Part shown: positions 34,557 through 46,861 of the stretch, piece after piece
How positions within the stretch are numbered: position 1 is the stretch's first letter
How the letters are laid out: every line of letters begins with the position of its first letter
Assembly (NCBI GenBank): GCA_025093985.1
Contig: JACAAK010000007.1
Coordinates: 2,542,001-2,606,000 of the forward strand
Length of the DNA: 64,000 bases
From: Calvatia gigantea
Taxonomy: Eukaryota; Basidiomycota; Agaricomycetes; Agaricales; Lycoperdaceae
Direction of reading: 5' to 3'
Position numbers and translations under genes: made by a program
The notes under the pieces: generated by a model
Seen by the model: the letters and a program-made list of their open reading frames with translations, nothing else
What the model was told of the DNA's origin: nothing
Database searches by the model: none

Positions 34557-37500
34557 ATGCCTAAATCCCATCCTCCTCCTAGCGGGACCTCCCAACGCTC
34601 ATCTGCTGGTCCCTACTCTAGGTCCGCAACCCCACACAAATCTCGTTCGTATCATCTTGCAAGGCTTTGGTGAAAAATGGATCACAGACTCATTTACCCC
34701 TCAGGCCCTAGTCCGTCTGTCCCACCTGGCGCTCTTGCAGCACGTTCGGGTGAGGAGTCCTGTCCACCCGTCATAAATGACAACTTGCCTACTGTTCATG
34801 GCCCAGGTATGCATTGGTGTGGCTTGGGGTATTGAATAGCGCTGAAATTTGGCCACTTGTAACTTTGTATAGTACGTGAAATCTTCCAACGGTTGTCTGA
34901 TAACCCTCGTGGTTGGCCTGTGGCGTCCGTCAGCCGTTCGTAGCCCCTTGCCGGATCCAACTGAATTTGAGGCTGACTCCTAATTTCAGAGTCCCAACTG
35001 TCTGTCCCCACTGTGGTTGTCACTGGGCTGGCTCCTTCAAGTCAAGGGCTGCCAACAGCGTCCCTTGATCTCGGGGAGGAGCATAGAAAATATCAGCCAC
35101 CGAGGTGCGTGTATCAAGACTTTGCGACATATAGATGCTAATGCATAATCACCACAAATCTCGGACAATATCTCGTCACCTTGACATTGGTATTCAAGAT
35201 ATGGACGAAATCCCCGTGGTACATACGCGAGCGTCTTTTCAGTTGCATCCTGTGCATAGTTCTCGATGGTCTAGGGCGGGTGATAATCAAAGTGCGTACG
35301 CTCCGAGTTTATTTGTGCGTCGCAGTGTTCTGACAATTTTCAGCGGCGTTCCTGTCCGCTTCGCATAATATTGGCGGCTTTCTATCCAACGCACGGGGTG
35401 TTGTGATCAACCAACCGATAATGACAGAGGTTAATCAACACTACGGCCCGGGTGGTGAGCAACCTTAACTACTACATTCTGATTATTGGAGTGCTCACAC
35501 CCTGTTGCCTTACAGTGTTGGAGGAAATGCGGAAGCACGTCATTCCTGGGGCGGAATTTGACTCCTCCGATCGTGATGACCCTCCGCGATGTCATCCGGA
35601 TACTCGAACAAATTTTCTCGAGCAGCTTCAGATGCGCATTCATGACGACGCTCTGGGAACGAGGATTATCTGGTTGGTTGGACCGGCCGGTGTTGGCAAG
35701 TCCGCAATAATGCAAAGCCTTGCCGAAATCGTGTGTCCTCTTCCCTCCCTCAGATGCGCGACCTTGTTCTTCTCCCGGCCCAATCACAAAGACGACCCCA
35801 AGAGGGTTTTTACGCCTTTTGGCATACCGCTTTGCCGCGGCTGACCCGGATTATCGTCAGTACATATGGAAAAGGTTGGGTGACGATCCCGGCTTCCTTG
35901 ACAAGTCCCTTGACGAGCAATTCAAGCACCTCTTGGTTACTCCATTTACCACCGAGGGCATTGATTTTGGCACCCGACGTTGGGTGGTATTTTTAGATGG
36001 TTTCGATGAAATTAACGGCGAGGAGGGACAATGTAAGGATATTGGATCTGATCTACGGGTCCCTCCTCCCTCCCGCCCAAATTACGCCCTTCATCTGGAT
36101 CATCGCCAGCCGACCTGAGGCCCACCTACAAGCATCTTTCCGTCAAGTCGAGCAACAAATCAAATGTTTTTGGAAACTTAAGGTGCCGATCGACTCCGAG
36201 GAAACCTTGCTCAGTGTAGAACTCTACCTTCGCACAAAGTTTGCAAGGATCCGACGCGATTACTCGGATGTTGTACCACCCTTATGGCTATCCGAGAATG
36301 ACTTTCTGGACCTCACGAAAGCCTCTTTTGGTCTGTTCGTTTTTGCCTCTACCCTAGCCGATTATGCTGGCAAAGAAAATCCAGTATTTCGTCTCAGATA
36401 CATCCTTTCTTTGATTGGCCAAAGCGCAACACGTTGGAACCCATTAGGCGAGGCGGAGAGCAACCCGTCCTCGCTCTTGACTTGTTATATACAACGATCA
36501 TGATGGATATACCAGCCGACTCCCTTCCTACAGCAAAAATTATTCTTGGTTTCTATCTTCTTGCGCCTAAGGTCCCCCTAAACCTCCTCCTCTTATGCAA
36601 TATTTTGGGGCTTGAACAGCATGTCGCTTATACTGCACTGCGCAAACTGCACTCGGTCCTTACGTTTCCGTCGCCAGATCAGGCCTACTGGAAAGGTGTC
36701 GAGTTCCTCCACGCTTCGTTTTCCGATTTTCTCAAGGACCGGTCTCGCTCCCAGCCCTATTGCATTGACTTAGATCAGGAGCTCTCGAAGATATGGCGAT
36801 GTTACGGCAACATCATCAAATTGGCTCCTACAGAGGGTAAGTTTCCGAGTTTAACACCCTTAAGGATGTATTGTGATATGTGTTACATTGAACAGCACTT
36901 AGAGATAATATCACACTGTCCTGGGAACCACCCTCAGACATCGGGAAGCGACCATTTCGTGATCTGATGCAAAAAAATAGCCACAAAGTACTGGGTTGCT
37001 ACCCGGTTCGCTTCTGCCATGATTCTTCGTGCCGACATGCAGAAGAGCAACACCGTCTCTCACCTGATGCCGCCGACATCATCGAGGTCTTTGAGCTGCT
37101 CGGTTCCACGCTGTTTGAGATTGTACCGTTAGGTGATCAGGCACCCCTCTGCGACTGGATCCCTAATCACGTATGTCAGATGTCCTAACCGTACTCAATC
37201 CACCTGCTCAGGACATACATAGGCACCGATTCCACTTCGTCAAAGGGTGATATCCAGAGAGTATGATCTGACGCAATTTAGTGAACATGACTTGGACAAT
37301 ATGTTCACAGGTCTTTGTGTAAGAAAGTGGGCTGTCTACCATATCCGCATCTGCTTGAACAGCGTCTACCGATGGAGGCCAACAATGTTTGACTTGAGTG
37401 TAAGCTGATATCTTATGGGTCAAACAGCTTTGCTGAGTTAATTTCCTCCTTCTAGGGACTCAGTGTTGGCCGGTGGAACGAAGCGAAACGACTTGCTCTG

Positions 37501-37722
37501 GAGCAGAGTCATGTTTCTTCGGGAACAGGATCACTCAATTGGAGTGTCCTGGCGAACCTGTTGGTCCTGCGGAAGAGGCCGAGAGCTAAACTAAAACATG
37601 CTGTCATGGTCAAAATCATACAGAAAAAGCCAACGGAATGTTATGCTGTCATCGAATCCCTTCAAGTAGCTGAAGGTGACGAAAGTATTGGCTATTCTGT
37701 GTTTCCTTATGTCGAAGAGTAG
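34557..37722 (+). pseudogene. NLR locus N5: NACHT protein with three frameshifts
   Basis: Close to N1. Exon 1 starts MPKSHPPPSGTSQRSS (Ser/Arg/Pro-rich, unlike the N4 start). An exon ends at 34806 (PSVPPGALAARSGEE). One at 34990-35104 has SQLSVPTVVVTGLAPSS. One at 35344-35454 has NIGGFLSNARGVVINQPIM. The NACHT exon starts at 35516 with Walker A GPAGVGKS. An extra base near 35815 breaks KRVFTTLAY, another near 36035 breaks the GQCRILDL block after Walker B (FLDGFDEINGE), and a lost base near 36465 breaks the stretch before ALDLLYTT. C-terminal exons follow the N4 pattern and stop at 37720-37722. The intact flanking readings suggest recent decay, or base-calling errors. Confidence 0.8.
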
Positions 37723-38760
37723 ATTAGAATTCAACGCATGTGTCTGATAGCACTGCATCATTTTGTGAGGCGACATTGTGTAATTCAATGAGATGGCATG
37801 CTCAACGGAGTTGAAACCGGTATGATTAACTATGTACCTGCCCACCAGCAACGTCTAGAGCTGCATGTAATTCAGCATAATGAATGGATTTACTTCTGGA
37901 AACCATACACGGACGTGTTCGCTCCATAAGGCATGTAACTGTTTCACGGGAGAACACACGCATACGATACAGTGGTTGCATATGACGGAAGACTGTAGAG
38001 TAGAGTGGGCACCCCTCTCTTTTTGCCCTTATATCCTTCTTGTGGCCGCCGTTGACTGTCATCGATTCACCCAACATCATTAATTCTTGCCTTGGCTTGT
38101 CTGGGACACTCTGCACAGTTAGGAAAGGATATCAAGGTTTGTGATTTGTAGCGAGACTTAGATACAAAGTATTGTGGCGATGATGTGCGACTACCTCTGG
38201 GCGAAAGCCCGTGGGGGGTTCCCTGCCTGGTAGGGACAGCGCTGAGAGGAGACTTTGCTGCGATATCTGGGTTACTAGTTCCGACGCGTCGAGCCAAGTA
38301 TCAGTACCCGTAGTAGTAGGGGGGTCTGGCTGAAAGAGGAGGCCGTAGGGGCAGTGGCGATTTCCAAAGTGGAGTTACGAGGCCATGTGCTCTTCGATTG
38401 GGTTTCGACACGTATTTCCAAATGGTCATAATGCGGGATGTTCCACTTACTTACCGCTCGTGATGCGTTCAGCGCAGTGAAATAGCACTGAGAGCCCGAC
38501 AGTACCAGGCATCATCGATGTCGTGGGCGCAGTCGAGGCAGAGTAGGGGTGGGCGGGTCTTAAGGAGAGGGCTGGGTGCGGGGAGGGAGGGGCTGGGCAA
38601 TGTAGCACCGGGAAATGGCGGAGCGGAAGGGAGCAGGGACGTAGCAGAGGAACGAGGCATGGCAGGCAGGGGAGATGTGAAGTCATCACAAGGGTTAAAC
38701 TGTTTGTTGGTCATGAAACGGGAAGCGGAATGAGCAGAGGACGATGAGGTTTTGGGGTGG
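37723..38760. repeat. NLR 3' tail repeat, copy T5
   Basis: Downstream flank of N5, matching T1, T4 and T6, with many CpG sites. Instead of running into M18 sequence it joins the partial Rif1-like copy 3 at about 38800, so this junction differs from T4 and T6. Confidence 0.7.
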
Positions 38761-38839
38761 GGGATGTGCTCACTCTACCGGAGGTTGTTCGCAGGTCACT
38801 AGCTCTCGGCGCTTGGTGCAGTCGACAGTCACGCTGGAC

Positions 38840-40692
38840 CTCGTGTGATACGTCATTGCCATCTCACTTCCACTGCAATGTGGACGATGCCTCCCACCAC
38901 AATCTCGTTCTCATTGCTAACGAAATATTGGTTAGACTGTACCTGCCTGCACCCGAGGACCTTATCCTTGCCATTGCCATTCTTACAGGAGTGGCTTGTA
39001 TATTCGCATATCCAAACGAAAAAGACATCTTCCTAGGTTCGTGACCTTTATTTCGCTTCCTTACGGGTCTATCCAAGCTGCCACCATCGGCAGAAATGCT
39101 TCAGGACCTCTCACCATTCCGTTTGTCTTCATTCGAACGCATCGGTCATCCGCCCATCGGTCCCCTGCCATTTAAACTCTTCTGGTGTACGACTTACCAT
39201 TGCCAGCTCGAATCCCTCAAGTACCTCATCCCGGATAGTCTGAAATTGTGTTTGAAAACATGGGGTGATCATTGTGGTGATAGTTTGGCCGAGGGTATAC
39301 CGTCGATCACCGACTCCCAGAACATAGTGAGCTGCGATTATCTTCGTTGATTCTTGACGTCAGCTAATGTCTTTGTAGCCGAAGTCGATGATTCCAGGCT
39401 CATAGTCCCCCAATAAAACTGCCTTCGCACCTGGTGAAGCGGGTATTTCAGGCACTATGGACTCAGATGACATTTATGGTTTGATTCTCCCATCATCCAA
39501 CCATGCCCCTATGGACTCTGAGTGGTCACCGCATAGGCCAACTTCCCGAGCGACTACTCCCAAGGCTACCCAGCGATGATCCACACCACGGGGAACCGGG
39601 AGCGCAAACGAGTCACAAGATGGCAGTGACGGTGTTAGGATTGGATTAACTGCTGGGGAATTGGAGCAACAAGCTGGTTTCAAACGCTCTAGTTCCCAAG
39701 GTGAGCATTTAAAAGTCCTTCCATGGAACCGCTTGACAGGGGATCGGCTTCACTAGGCAGCCAGCAGGTTCATAAGCATCGATGTACAAAAAACAACATC
39801 ATCCCCGCGAACCTATTTCAGCCGCGTGTCGCAAGGCACCTTCCAGACCGAGTCCCATTACGCACCACGGAATTGGTTACTCTAAAGCCTCATCCTATTC
39901 TACCATTTTCCCTGTCGCTGGAAACCGAACTCCTCGAACTTCCAAATCCCAACTCCCGTCGACGAAATGTTTCTCCCTGTCCTCACGTTTTGAACGAAGA
40001 ACTCATTCCCGAGTCATCTTCTCCAAGGTCTCCAGCGCAAGAGCCACAGCAGGATAAGGGGAAATCAAGAGCGATGGACATCTGCGATGAGAATGAGGTC
40101 ATTGATGATAGCACCGAGATGGAGTATCTCCTTTCCCCACTGCCCAGAGGTCTGTGCCCCATTATAAACTCCTATTTACCACCAACCACTGACCTTTGCT
40201 CATCCATATGCGCAGGTAATAGGCTATGCGACCCATGGCTATTCAAACCCTCCCCCGCAAGGCGTCTACAATCCAAACCAATAATTGAACCAACCGCCCT
40301 GTCGGCCAACGCTGCTACGCTGGAACCACACGACATCTGATGGCCTTGGCGCTTTGGAATGCGCTTATACTCTCGTTGCTGAAACACAGGGTTCATCCCA
40401 GGTGCCTATAGAAGAACTCGCACACACTGCGCACCTTGCCCACGAAATTGGTGCCAAGATCATTGCGCAGCTCGCAAGAAGCATCGGAAAGCTTCTTAAA
40501 CAAGGTCCTTCAAATCGCCGTGATTTATTTACTGTGTTGTTTCCCCCGTGCTTTCGGCTAGACCTCAATCCGGTCGATATTATCGGGCTCTCCAACATGA
40601 TCTTAAACCACTATTTAGACATTTATTGTAGCCACCGTACCTTATTACCTTTGAAACCTGTGAATGAAAGTCCCCCTGGGGGTCCCATTTGA
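38840..40692 (+). pseudogene. Rif1-like copy 3, C-terminal half only
   Basis: Begins inside the HEAT region with HCNVDDASHHNLVLIANEI and VRLYLPAPEDLILAIAILTG, matching about 5195-5330 of copy 1. A deletion near 39035 removes the segment that in the other copies carries LLALKDGLC and the following intron. It continues through RIGHPPIGPLPFK, ESLKYLIPDSLKLCLKTW, the Ser/Pro-rich tail (VLNEELIPESSSPRSPAQEP), EVIDDSTEMEYLLSPLPRG and the ALECAYTLVAETQGSSQ end. No N-terminal half is present in the window next to it. It ends at about 40692, shortly before gypsy fragment G2. Confidence 0.65.
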
Positions 40693-40854
40693 TGAAGCCC
40701 CAAAAGTATTCCATGAGCATGCGCACGATGATGTCAGACACGGAGCTGAAAGTAGAGGTACTGTATTAATACAAGGAAGGCCCCGATGAAGATACAATAC
40801 ACCACTGAACCTCTGGTTTAGGCCACCAGGCAGATCGCCGTGTGGCTGCACAGC

Positions 40855-42660
40855 CCATGATGCGATAATTAATGCCAGGGTGAAGTGGACTCGCCCAGCT
40901 AACCGCAAACATCGAGAGGTTCCTTCCACGAAAGGCGACCCCGTGTACCTCTCAACCGAAAATCTTAGTAATCCGAAAGGACGGGCTTGTAAATTAGCTC
41001 CGAAGTTCATCGGGTCTTATGCAATCCTTGAAGAATACAGGAATAATACTTTCTTGCTAGACATTCCCTCAGAATTGAAGCAACGAGGTACCGACCTAGC
41101 ATTCCATGCCGACCTCCTTTGTATTCACGTCCCGAATGACGACAGGAGGTTCCCAGGTCGACAACTACAACAGGTGGTTGGCCTTGGGAAAGTTGGGGGG
41201 TGGTCAATTGAGAAAATTGGCTCTCACCACAGGAAGGGAAAATGGCTCTTTTTGGGCTTGTCTAAAAGACAGGTGACCGGGCCTGGTTACCATATCGTGA
41301 GGTGGCGAACCTTGAAATAATGACACAGTACCTTGAACCGCGGGAAGCACACTCCATTTCAGAACTCTCAAAACGGACAAGGACTGGAGGAGACTTACCG
41401 GTCACGGGTATGAATTTCAGCCTTGCAGGGTACGATGGGAATACAAGGACCGAGTGTTGCCCTGAGCGTAAAAGCGAGGACGGTCCACGACAAAGGACTG
41501 TGTTCTTTTGCCCCACGAACTCTACTTGTCGTTCCTCCCACACTTGCTCCTTTGATCAGCCTACTATGTCTTCTGGCAACTCCAACTTCACCGAGGCAGA
41601 TGTTAGTACATTCCGTCAAGTTACTGCTGCCATTGAACGTGGAGAGTACAACCACGAACGGCACGTTGTCCCCAAGGGGTGCCTGGAGTACTGAATCGCT
41701 CATCAGTATGACCGCCATCTCCGCCTATTCCCCAAGGTTCGGCGATTCAAGAGATCAGAGATGCCTCTGGGCGAAACCACAAAGTCCTCGACCCGACTCA
41801 GTTCAGGGCTATGAAAGGGAATCCTGATGGAGGATAACTTATCCTGGCGTGCAGAATGCAATGCCTTATGGTCAACCTGGAGGTTCGGCCTTTGTTCCCT
41901 TGTCGGCTGCGCTGTCCTCGTTGATCAACATAGCGCATGACATGGCTGACAGGTACGTCGAGATTCTGGGTATTATTGACCCCCGTCTGATCCGGTCTCC
42001 CTTTTACGAAAGACGTCTCCCCCCTCGCGGTCCCGAGTTCATGCGACCTATGGGTACGGGGACTCACGGGAGGGGTAGGAAGCCAGCTAATGGGTATGCT
42101 GGGAAGAAGAACCCTAAAGGCGCCCCAGGCAAACCGATGAACTGCGCCTGGCACCCAAACGCTGGGCTCAGGGAGAAATTCAGTGATATGTCCCTTGACA
42201 ACAGGGGACACAAGGCCACCACTGACAGGGCAGCGAGCAACAACACTGCCAGTGCGGATGTTACCGCTGCCGCTGCCCCCGCTCAGCCAGCTGTCGGTGA
42301 CAACACTACTCAGCAAGTCGTTGATGCACTGGCCCCTATTCAACCAGTTGCCGCCTTTGCCCCTTCCTTGGACAGAAACTTATCATCCAGTGAAGCAGGC
42401 TCTCAGTGTCCTCTGGGTCGTACATTAACCTGGGCGAACCCGTCCTCAGAGACATCGACGCTCAAATGACTGATCTGATTTAAGGAACTTGCCTCGTCCC
42501 AACTGATGGGTTTGGGGCAGTGACTAAGTCATTCGTTTCTGACGATGCTCGGCTGTCACCTTTCTCGTTAAGTTTCTGTTTTCCTTCATTCCTTTTCGCG
42601 TGTATTCGTTGTGGAGTAGGCTTTGTTCAAAAGCCTAAGAGGCGTATATAGCGAGAAGTA
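40855..42660 (+). mobile_element. Gypsy element 3' fragment G2
   Basis: Duplicate of about 25000-26835. It has DAIINARVKWTRPANRKHRE, GRACKLAPKFIGSYAILEEY, NTFLLDIPSELKQRGTD and VPNDDRRFPGRQLQQVVGLG. The downstream ORF starts MSSGNSNFTEADVSTF at 41565, and GYAGKKNPKGAPGKPMN follows. It is truncated at its 5' side compared with G1 (no integrase core), showing that the duplication breakpoint lies in the gypsy element. Frames are more open than in G1 but still broken. Confidence 0.75.
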
Positions 42661-43561
42661 TGACGCGTAGGTATGTCAATGAATTCCTATGGAAAATCTT
42701 GGGGATCATGACCTATGATCCGTATCACACCTCGGCATGCATCTCACATGTCAAATATGGCGCATCGGTGGATACACAATAATGGTCAACTTGATATGAT
42801 ATTGGGGGAGAGTGTTTATGACGGGGGGTGTGGAGGCTTGAGCTTAAGGGAAGGGGATAGCCGAAGGAACGAATCGATGGTAGATGCTAGGCTGCTTCGT
42901 GTGGATGAACATCGTCCTCACTACGGTTAGACAGTAAAGGGTAACAAAAGGCGCCGGCTCACTTTGACAATCGGTGGGGAGGCCTGCGTGTGTTAGAGGA
43001 ACCACACGGTTCCTGGCGTTTGTTCTGCGAAACAACGGAGCACCCAGAAAAGTTGAAGTCGACTCGCGAACGGTTACACATCCTTTGAGGAGAGGAGAGT
43101 TCCAATGACCAAGGTTGCACGAGGCGGCAGAGGTTTGCCTAGTGCATGTCCAAACCATGTGACAGTGAACAAAGCGACAATGCAAGGAGTGGATAACGTA
43201 GGACCTATAGCGCGCCGTCGAATCTGGTGCCGAGGCTCCATTGGGCCATCCAAGGAGGCATTTGTTGGTTGGCGGTCTGAGGGTAGGCAGTATCACTGGA
43301 TGAGTACTTGGCAGTAAGGGTTTACGAACAAGCTAGGCAGGACACAAGAAACGAGTGCAATTGTCGCGCAGACTGACCAACGACCTAAACCAAGGCACAA
43401 CGAGTGGGATTAGTGGTGGGATAATACTATGCCGCGATGGGCGTCTCATAATACATAAGGATTCGTAAACCGCATTCTCGGGTGCCTCGTGTCTCCCACG
43501 TTCTCTTCTGGCATCCCGACCGTCTTCTCCACCACCAACCCTCTTCTCACTCTTCTTGGTA
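42661..43561. other. Upstream region of NLR N6
   Basis: Counterpart of 26836-28005, probably the NLR promoter region. No coding exon supported. Confidence 0.45.
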
Positions 43562-46500
43562 ATGGGGAAATTCCAACGCTTCTTCAAAAAAGTCTTTAAA
43601 GGCTTATCCCATGAACGGCTTGATGTTAATGGTGACCTAATGCCGTCCCTCGATCCAGGTGTGTGTTGCAACGCCTTGAGAAGCACCGCATGCCAACCTC
43701 CGTTCATCCGAAGTCACTGTCGTCCCGTCCAAGGTCTCTCTCAGCACCGGTGAGCCATTTGCCATTGAATTCAATGGAACCCAGAGCTGATTCCTCGCTC
43801 CAGAACCCCTACCGCCGGTCCCGGTTGAAGTTGGTGTTGTGACGACCCCTTCGAGCTAGGAAGTACCAGGAAAATCAACTGGAAAGACTCCTGAGACCTG
43901 TTACAATTCAACTACTGGTTACTACCCAGGTGTGTGTTGCGAGCGTTTGAATGCTCGCGGCTGAACTTGTGTGATCACTTGGCAACTTCGAAAATCCATT
44001 TAATGCAGTCTCCCAACACTCACCTAATGTCGCCGGCGTTCGACCACGACCCTCTTTCAATTCTCGTTTGTGCTTCTCGCTCGAAACCTAATGGAACTCT
44101 GAGCTGACCCCTCCCTTTCGAATCTTGCCTATTTGTCCCCTGCCGGCACTGCTACGGTGACAGTTTCTCAAAACAAACAGTGGCCGGTAATAGCCCAGGA
44201 GACACCTGAGAGCAACGATGAGTTGCCTATGATCCCTGGTTCAGGTGCGAGTTACAACGAATTGATAAAAATAAGCGTTGACGTGGCTACCTGCGAACCC
44301 CCTGGCTACTTCGCCTTGACATCCGCATATGAAGGTGAGGGAGAAACTCCTATGATCCGAACCCAGGGATCCTTTGAATTCAATATAATCGGCGGTTCTA
44401 CACAGTCTCCTACGGGCGATCAAGGTGCGTTGGTTTAGAGTTTCTTGTCGTAATATCCTGATCGGCCTTCAGCGGTCCCCTTGCCCAATCCACACACTGG
44501 TGGATTTTTTTCCAATGGAAGCGGTTTTTATTTCCACAAGCCAGTAATGCAAGAAATCCATGAACATCATGGCCAGAATGGTGAGCAAATTGCTGTATGC
44601 TCGGCTCTTCATGGCGTAGAAACTGAGGCCTTAGTTGCTGGTTAGTATTGGGTGGAATGAGGGCACATATTATTTTTGGTGCAGAATTCGACTCTTCGAG
44701 TCGCGATGATCCCCCCCGATGCCATCCAGACACCCGAACTAAATTTCTTGAGCAGCTCCAGACGCGCATCCATGACAGCACTCTGGGAACGAGGATTATC
44801 TGGCTCGTTGGACCGGCCGGTATTGGCAAGTCCGCAATCATGCAGAGTCTGGCCGAAATCGTGTGTCCTCTTCCCACCCTTAGATGTGCAACGTTGTTTT
44901 TTTCCCGACCCAACCACCGAGATGACCCCAAAAAGGTTTTCACGACCTTGGCTTATGGCCTCGCTGTGGCCGATGAGGAGTATTGTCGCTATATGGGGGA
45001 AAGACTATCTGGTGACCCTGGCTTCCTAGAGAAGTCCCTTGAGGAGCAATTTAAACGCCTCTTCATTATTCCGTTCACCCGCGGAGCCGTCAACTTTGGT
45101 TCTCGGCGTTGGGTAGTGCTTTTGGATGGTTTTGATGAGATCAACGGTGAAAGAGAACAATACAGGATATTGGATCTGATTCGTGAATCCCTCCTCCCTC
45201 CCATCCAATCTACGCCCTTCATCTGGATCATCGCCAGCCGACCTGAGGCTCACCTACAAACATCCTTCCATCGAGTTGAGCAACAAATCGGATGTTTCTG
45301 GAAACTTGAGGTGCCGATCGACTCCGAGGAGGCCTTGCTCAGTGTAGAACTCTACCTTCGCACAGAGTTTGCAAGGATCCGACGCGATTACTGGGATATT
45401 GTGCCACCCGTATGGCCATCCGAGAATGACTTTCTGCAGCTCACGAAATCCTCTTCCGGACTGTTCGTTTTCGCCTCTACCCTAGTCGATTACGTTGGCA
45501 AAGAGAATCCAGTACTTCGTCTCAAACACATTCTTTCTTTGATTGGCCAAAGCGCAATACGCCAGAGCCCAACAGGCGAGATAAAGAGCAACCCGTTCCA
45601 CACCCTTGACTTGTTATATACAACGATCATGTCAGATATACCGGCAGACTCCCTTCGTACAGCAAAAACTATTCTCGGCTTCTATCTTCTCGGCAATGTT
45701 GTGGCAAAGGACCGCCCGAACCTCCTCCTCTTATGCAATATCTTGGAACTTGAACGACACGCCGCTTATGCCGCACTGCGCAAACTGCACTCGGTCCTCA
45801 GGTTCCCGTCCCCAGATCAGGCGTCTTCAAAATGTGTCGAGTTCCTCCATGCTTCATTTTCTGATTTTCTCAAAGACCGGTTTCGCTCTCAGTCCTGTTA
45901 CATTGACTTGAATCAAGAACTCTTGAAGATATGGCGATGTTATGGTAACATCATCAAATTGGCCCCTGCAAAGGGTAAGTTTCCGAGTTTAACACCATCA
46001 AGTACACACTGATATGTGTTATGTTGAATAGCACTTAGAGATAATATCACGCTGTCCTGGGAACCAGTTTTTGCCATCCAGAGGGAGCAACTTCGCGATC
46101 AGATGCAAGCAAAAGCCAAACTTTTCTGGTTTATAAATTTGGTTCGTTTCTGCCATGATTCTTCATGCCAACATGGAGGAACGTTATACCGTTTCTCACC
46201 CGATGCCGCTGAAATCATCAAGGTCTTTGAGCAGCTCGGTTCCACGCCGTTTGAGAGAGGAGGGGTGGAGACTGATGGGGATGATATGGCATCCCTCTGT
46301 GGCTGGTTCTCTAACCATGTATGTCAGATATTCCAACCATACCTAATCTGCCTACTCAGGATATTCATAGGCACCGATTCCGTTTCGTCAAAGGGTGATA
46401 TCTAAGGAGTATGATCTGACACAACTTCGTGGACATGACCTAAACAATATGTTCAATGGTCTTTGTATAAGAAAGTGGGCTGTCTACCATATCCGCAGTG

Positions 46501-46861
46501 GCAGACTGTGGAGGCCAGAAATGTTTGACTTGGATGTAAGCCAATATCTTATGGGTCAGATAGCTTTGCTGAATCAGCCCCCTCCTACTAGAAACTCAGT
46601 GTTGACCAGTGGAATAAAGTGAAACGACTTGCTCTGAAGTGGAAGCCTGAGTGTGTGTCCTGGGAAACAGATCCACTCCACTGGAGTGTTCTGGCAAACC
46701 TGTTGATCCTGCAGAGAAGGCCAAAAGAACATAAACATGCCAAAGTCAAGATTGTACATATAAAGTCAATAGAATGTTATGCTATTATTGGATCTCTTCA
46801 AGTAGCTGTTAGTGCCAGTGAAAGTCTTGAATATTTTGTTTTTCCTTATATTAAAGAGTAG
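43562..46861 (+). CDS. NLR N6: NACHT NTPase, N-terminal exons damaged
   Basis: Duplicate of N4. Exon 1 (43562-43658) gives MGKFQRFFKKVFKGLSHERL, the clearest form of the amphipathic start. The acceptor of exon 2 appears deleted (only about 40 bases separate the exon 1 donor from exon 2 sequence), and exon 3 (from 43804) has a TAG at 43857-43859. The NACHT exon 44646-45974 is fully open (Walker A GPAGIGKS, Walker B WVVLLDGFDEINGE, WIIASRPEAHLQ). So are exons 46032-46318, 46371-46535 and 46592-46861, which match N4 exons 8-10 in phase and give an intact C-terminus. It could be expressed from a later start or alternative splicing, or be a young pseudogene. CpG content collapses within its last exon after 46626. 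Confidence 0.65.
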
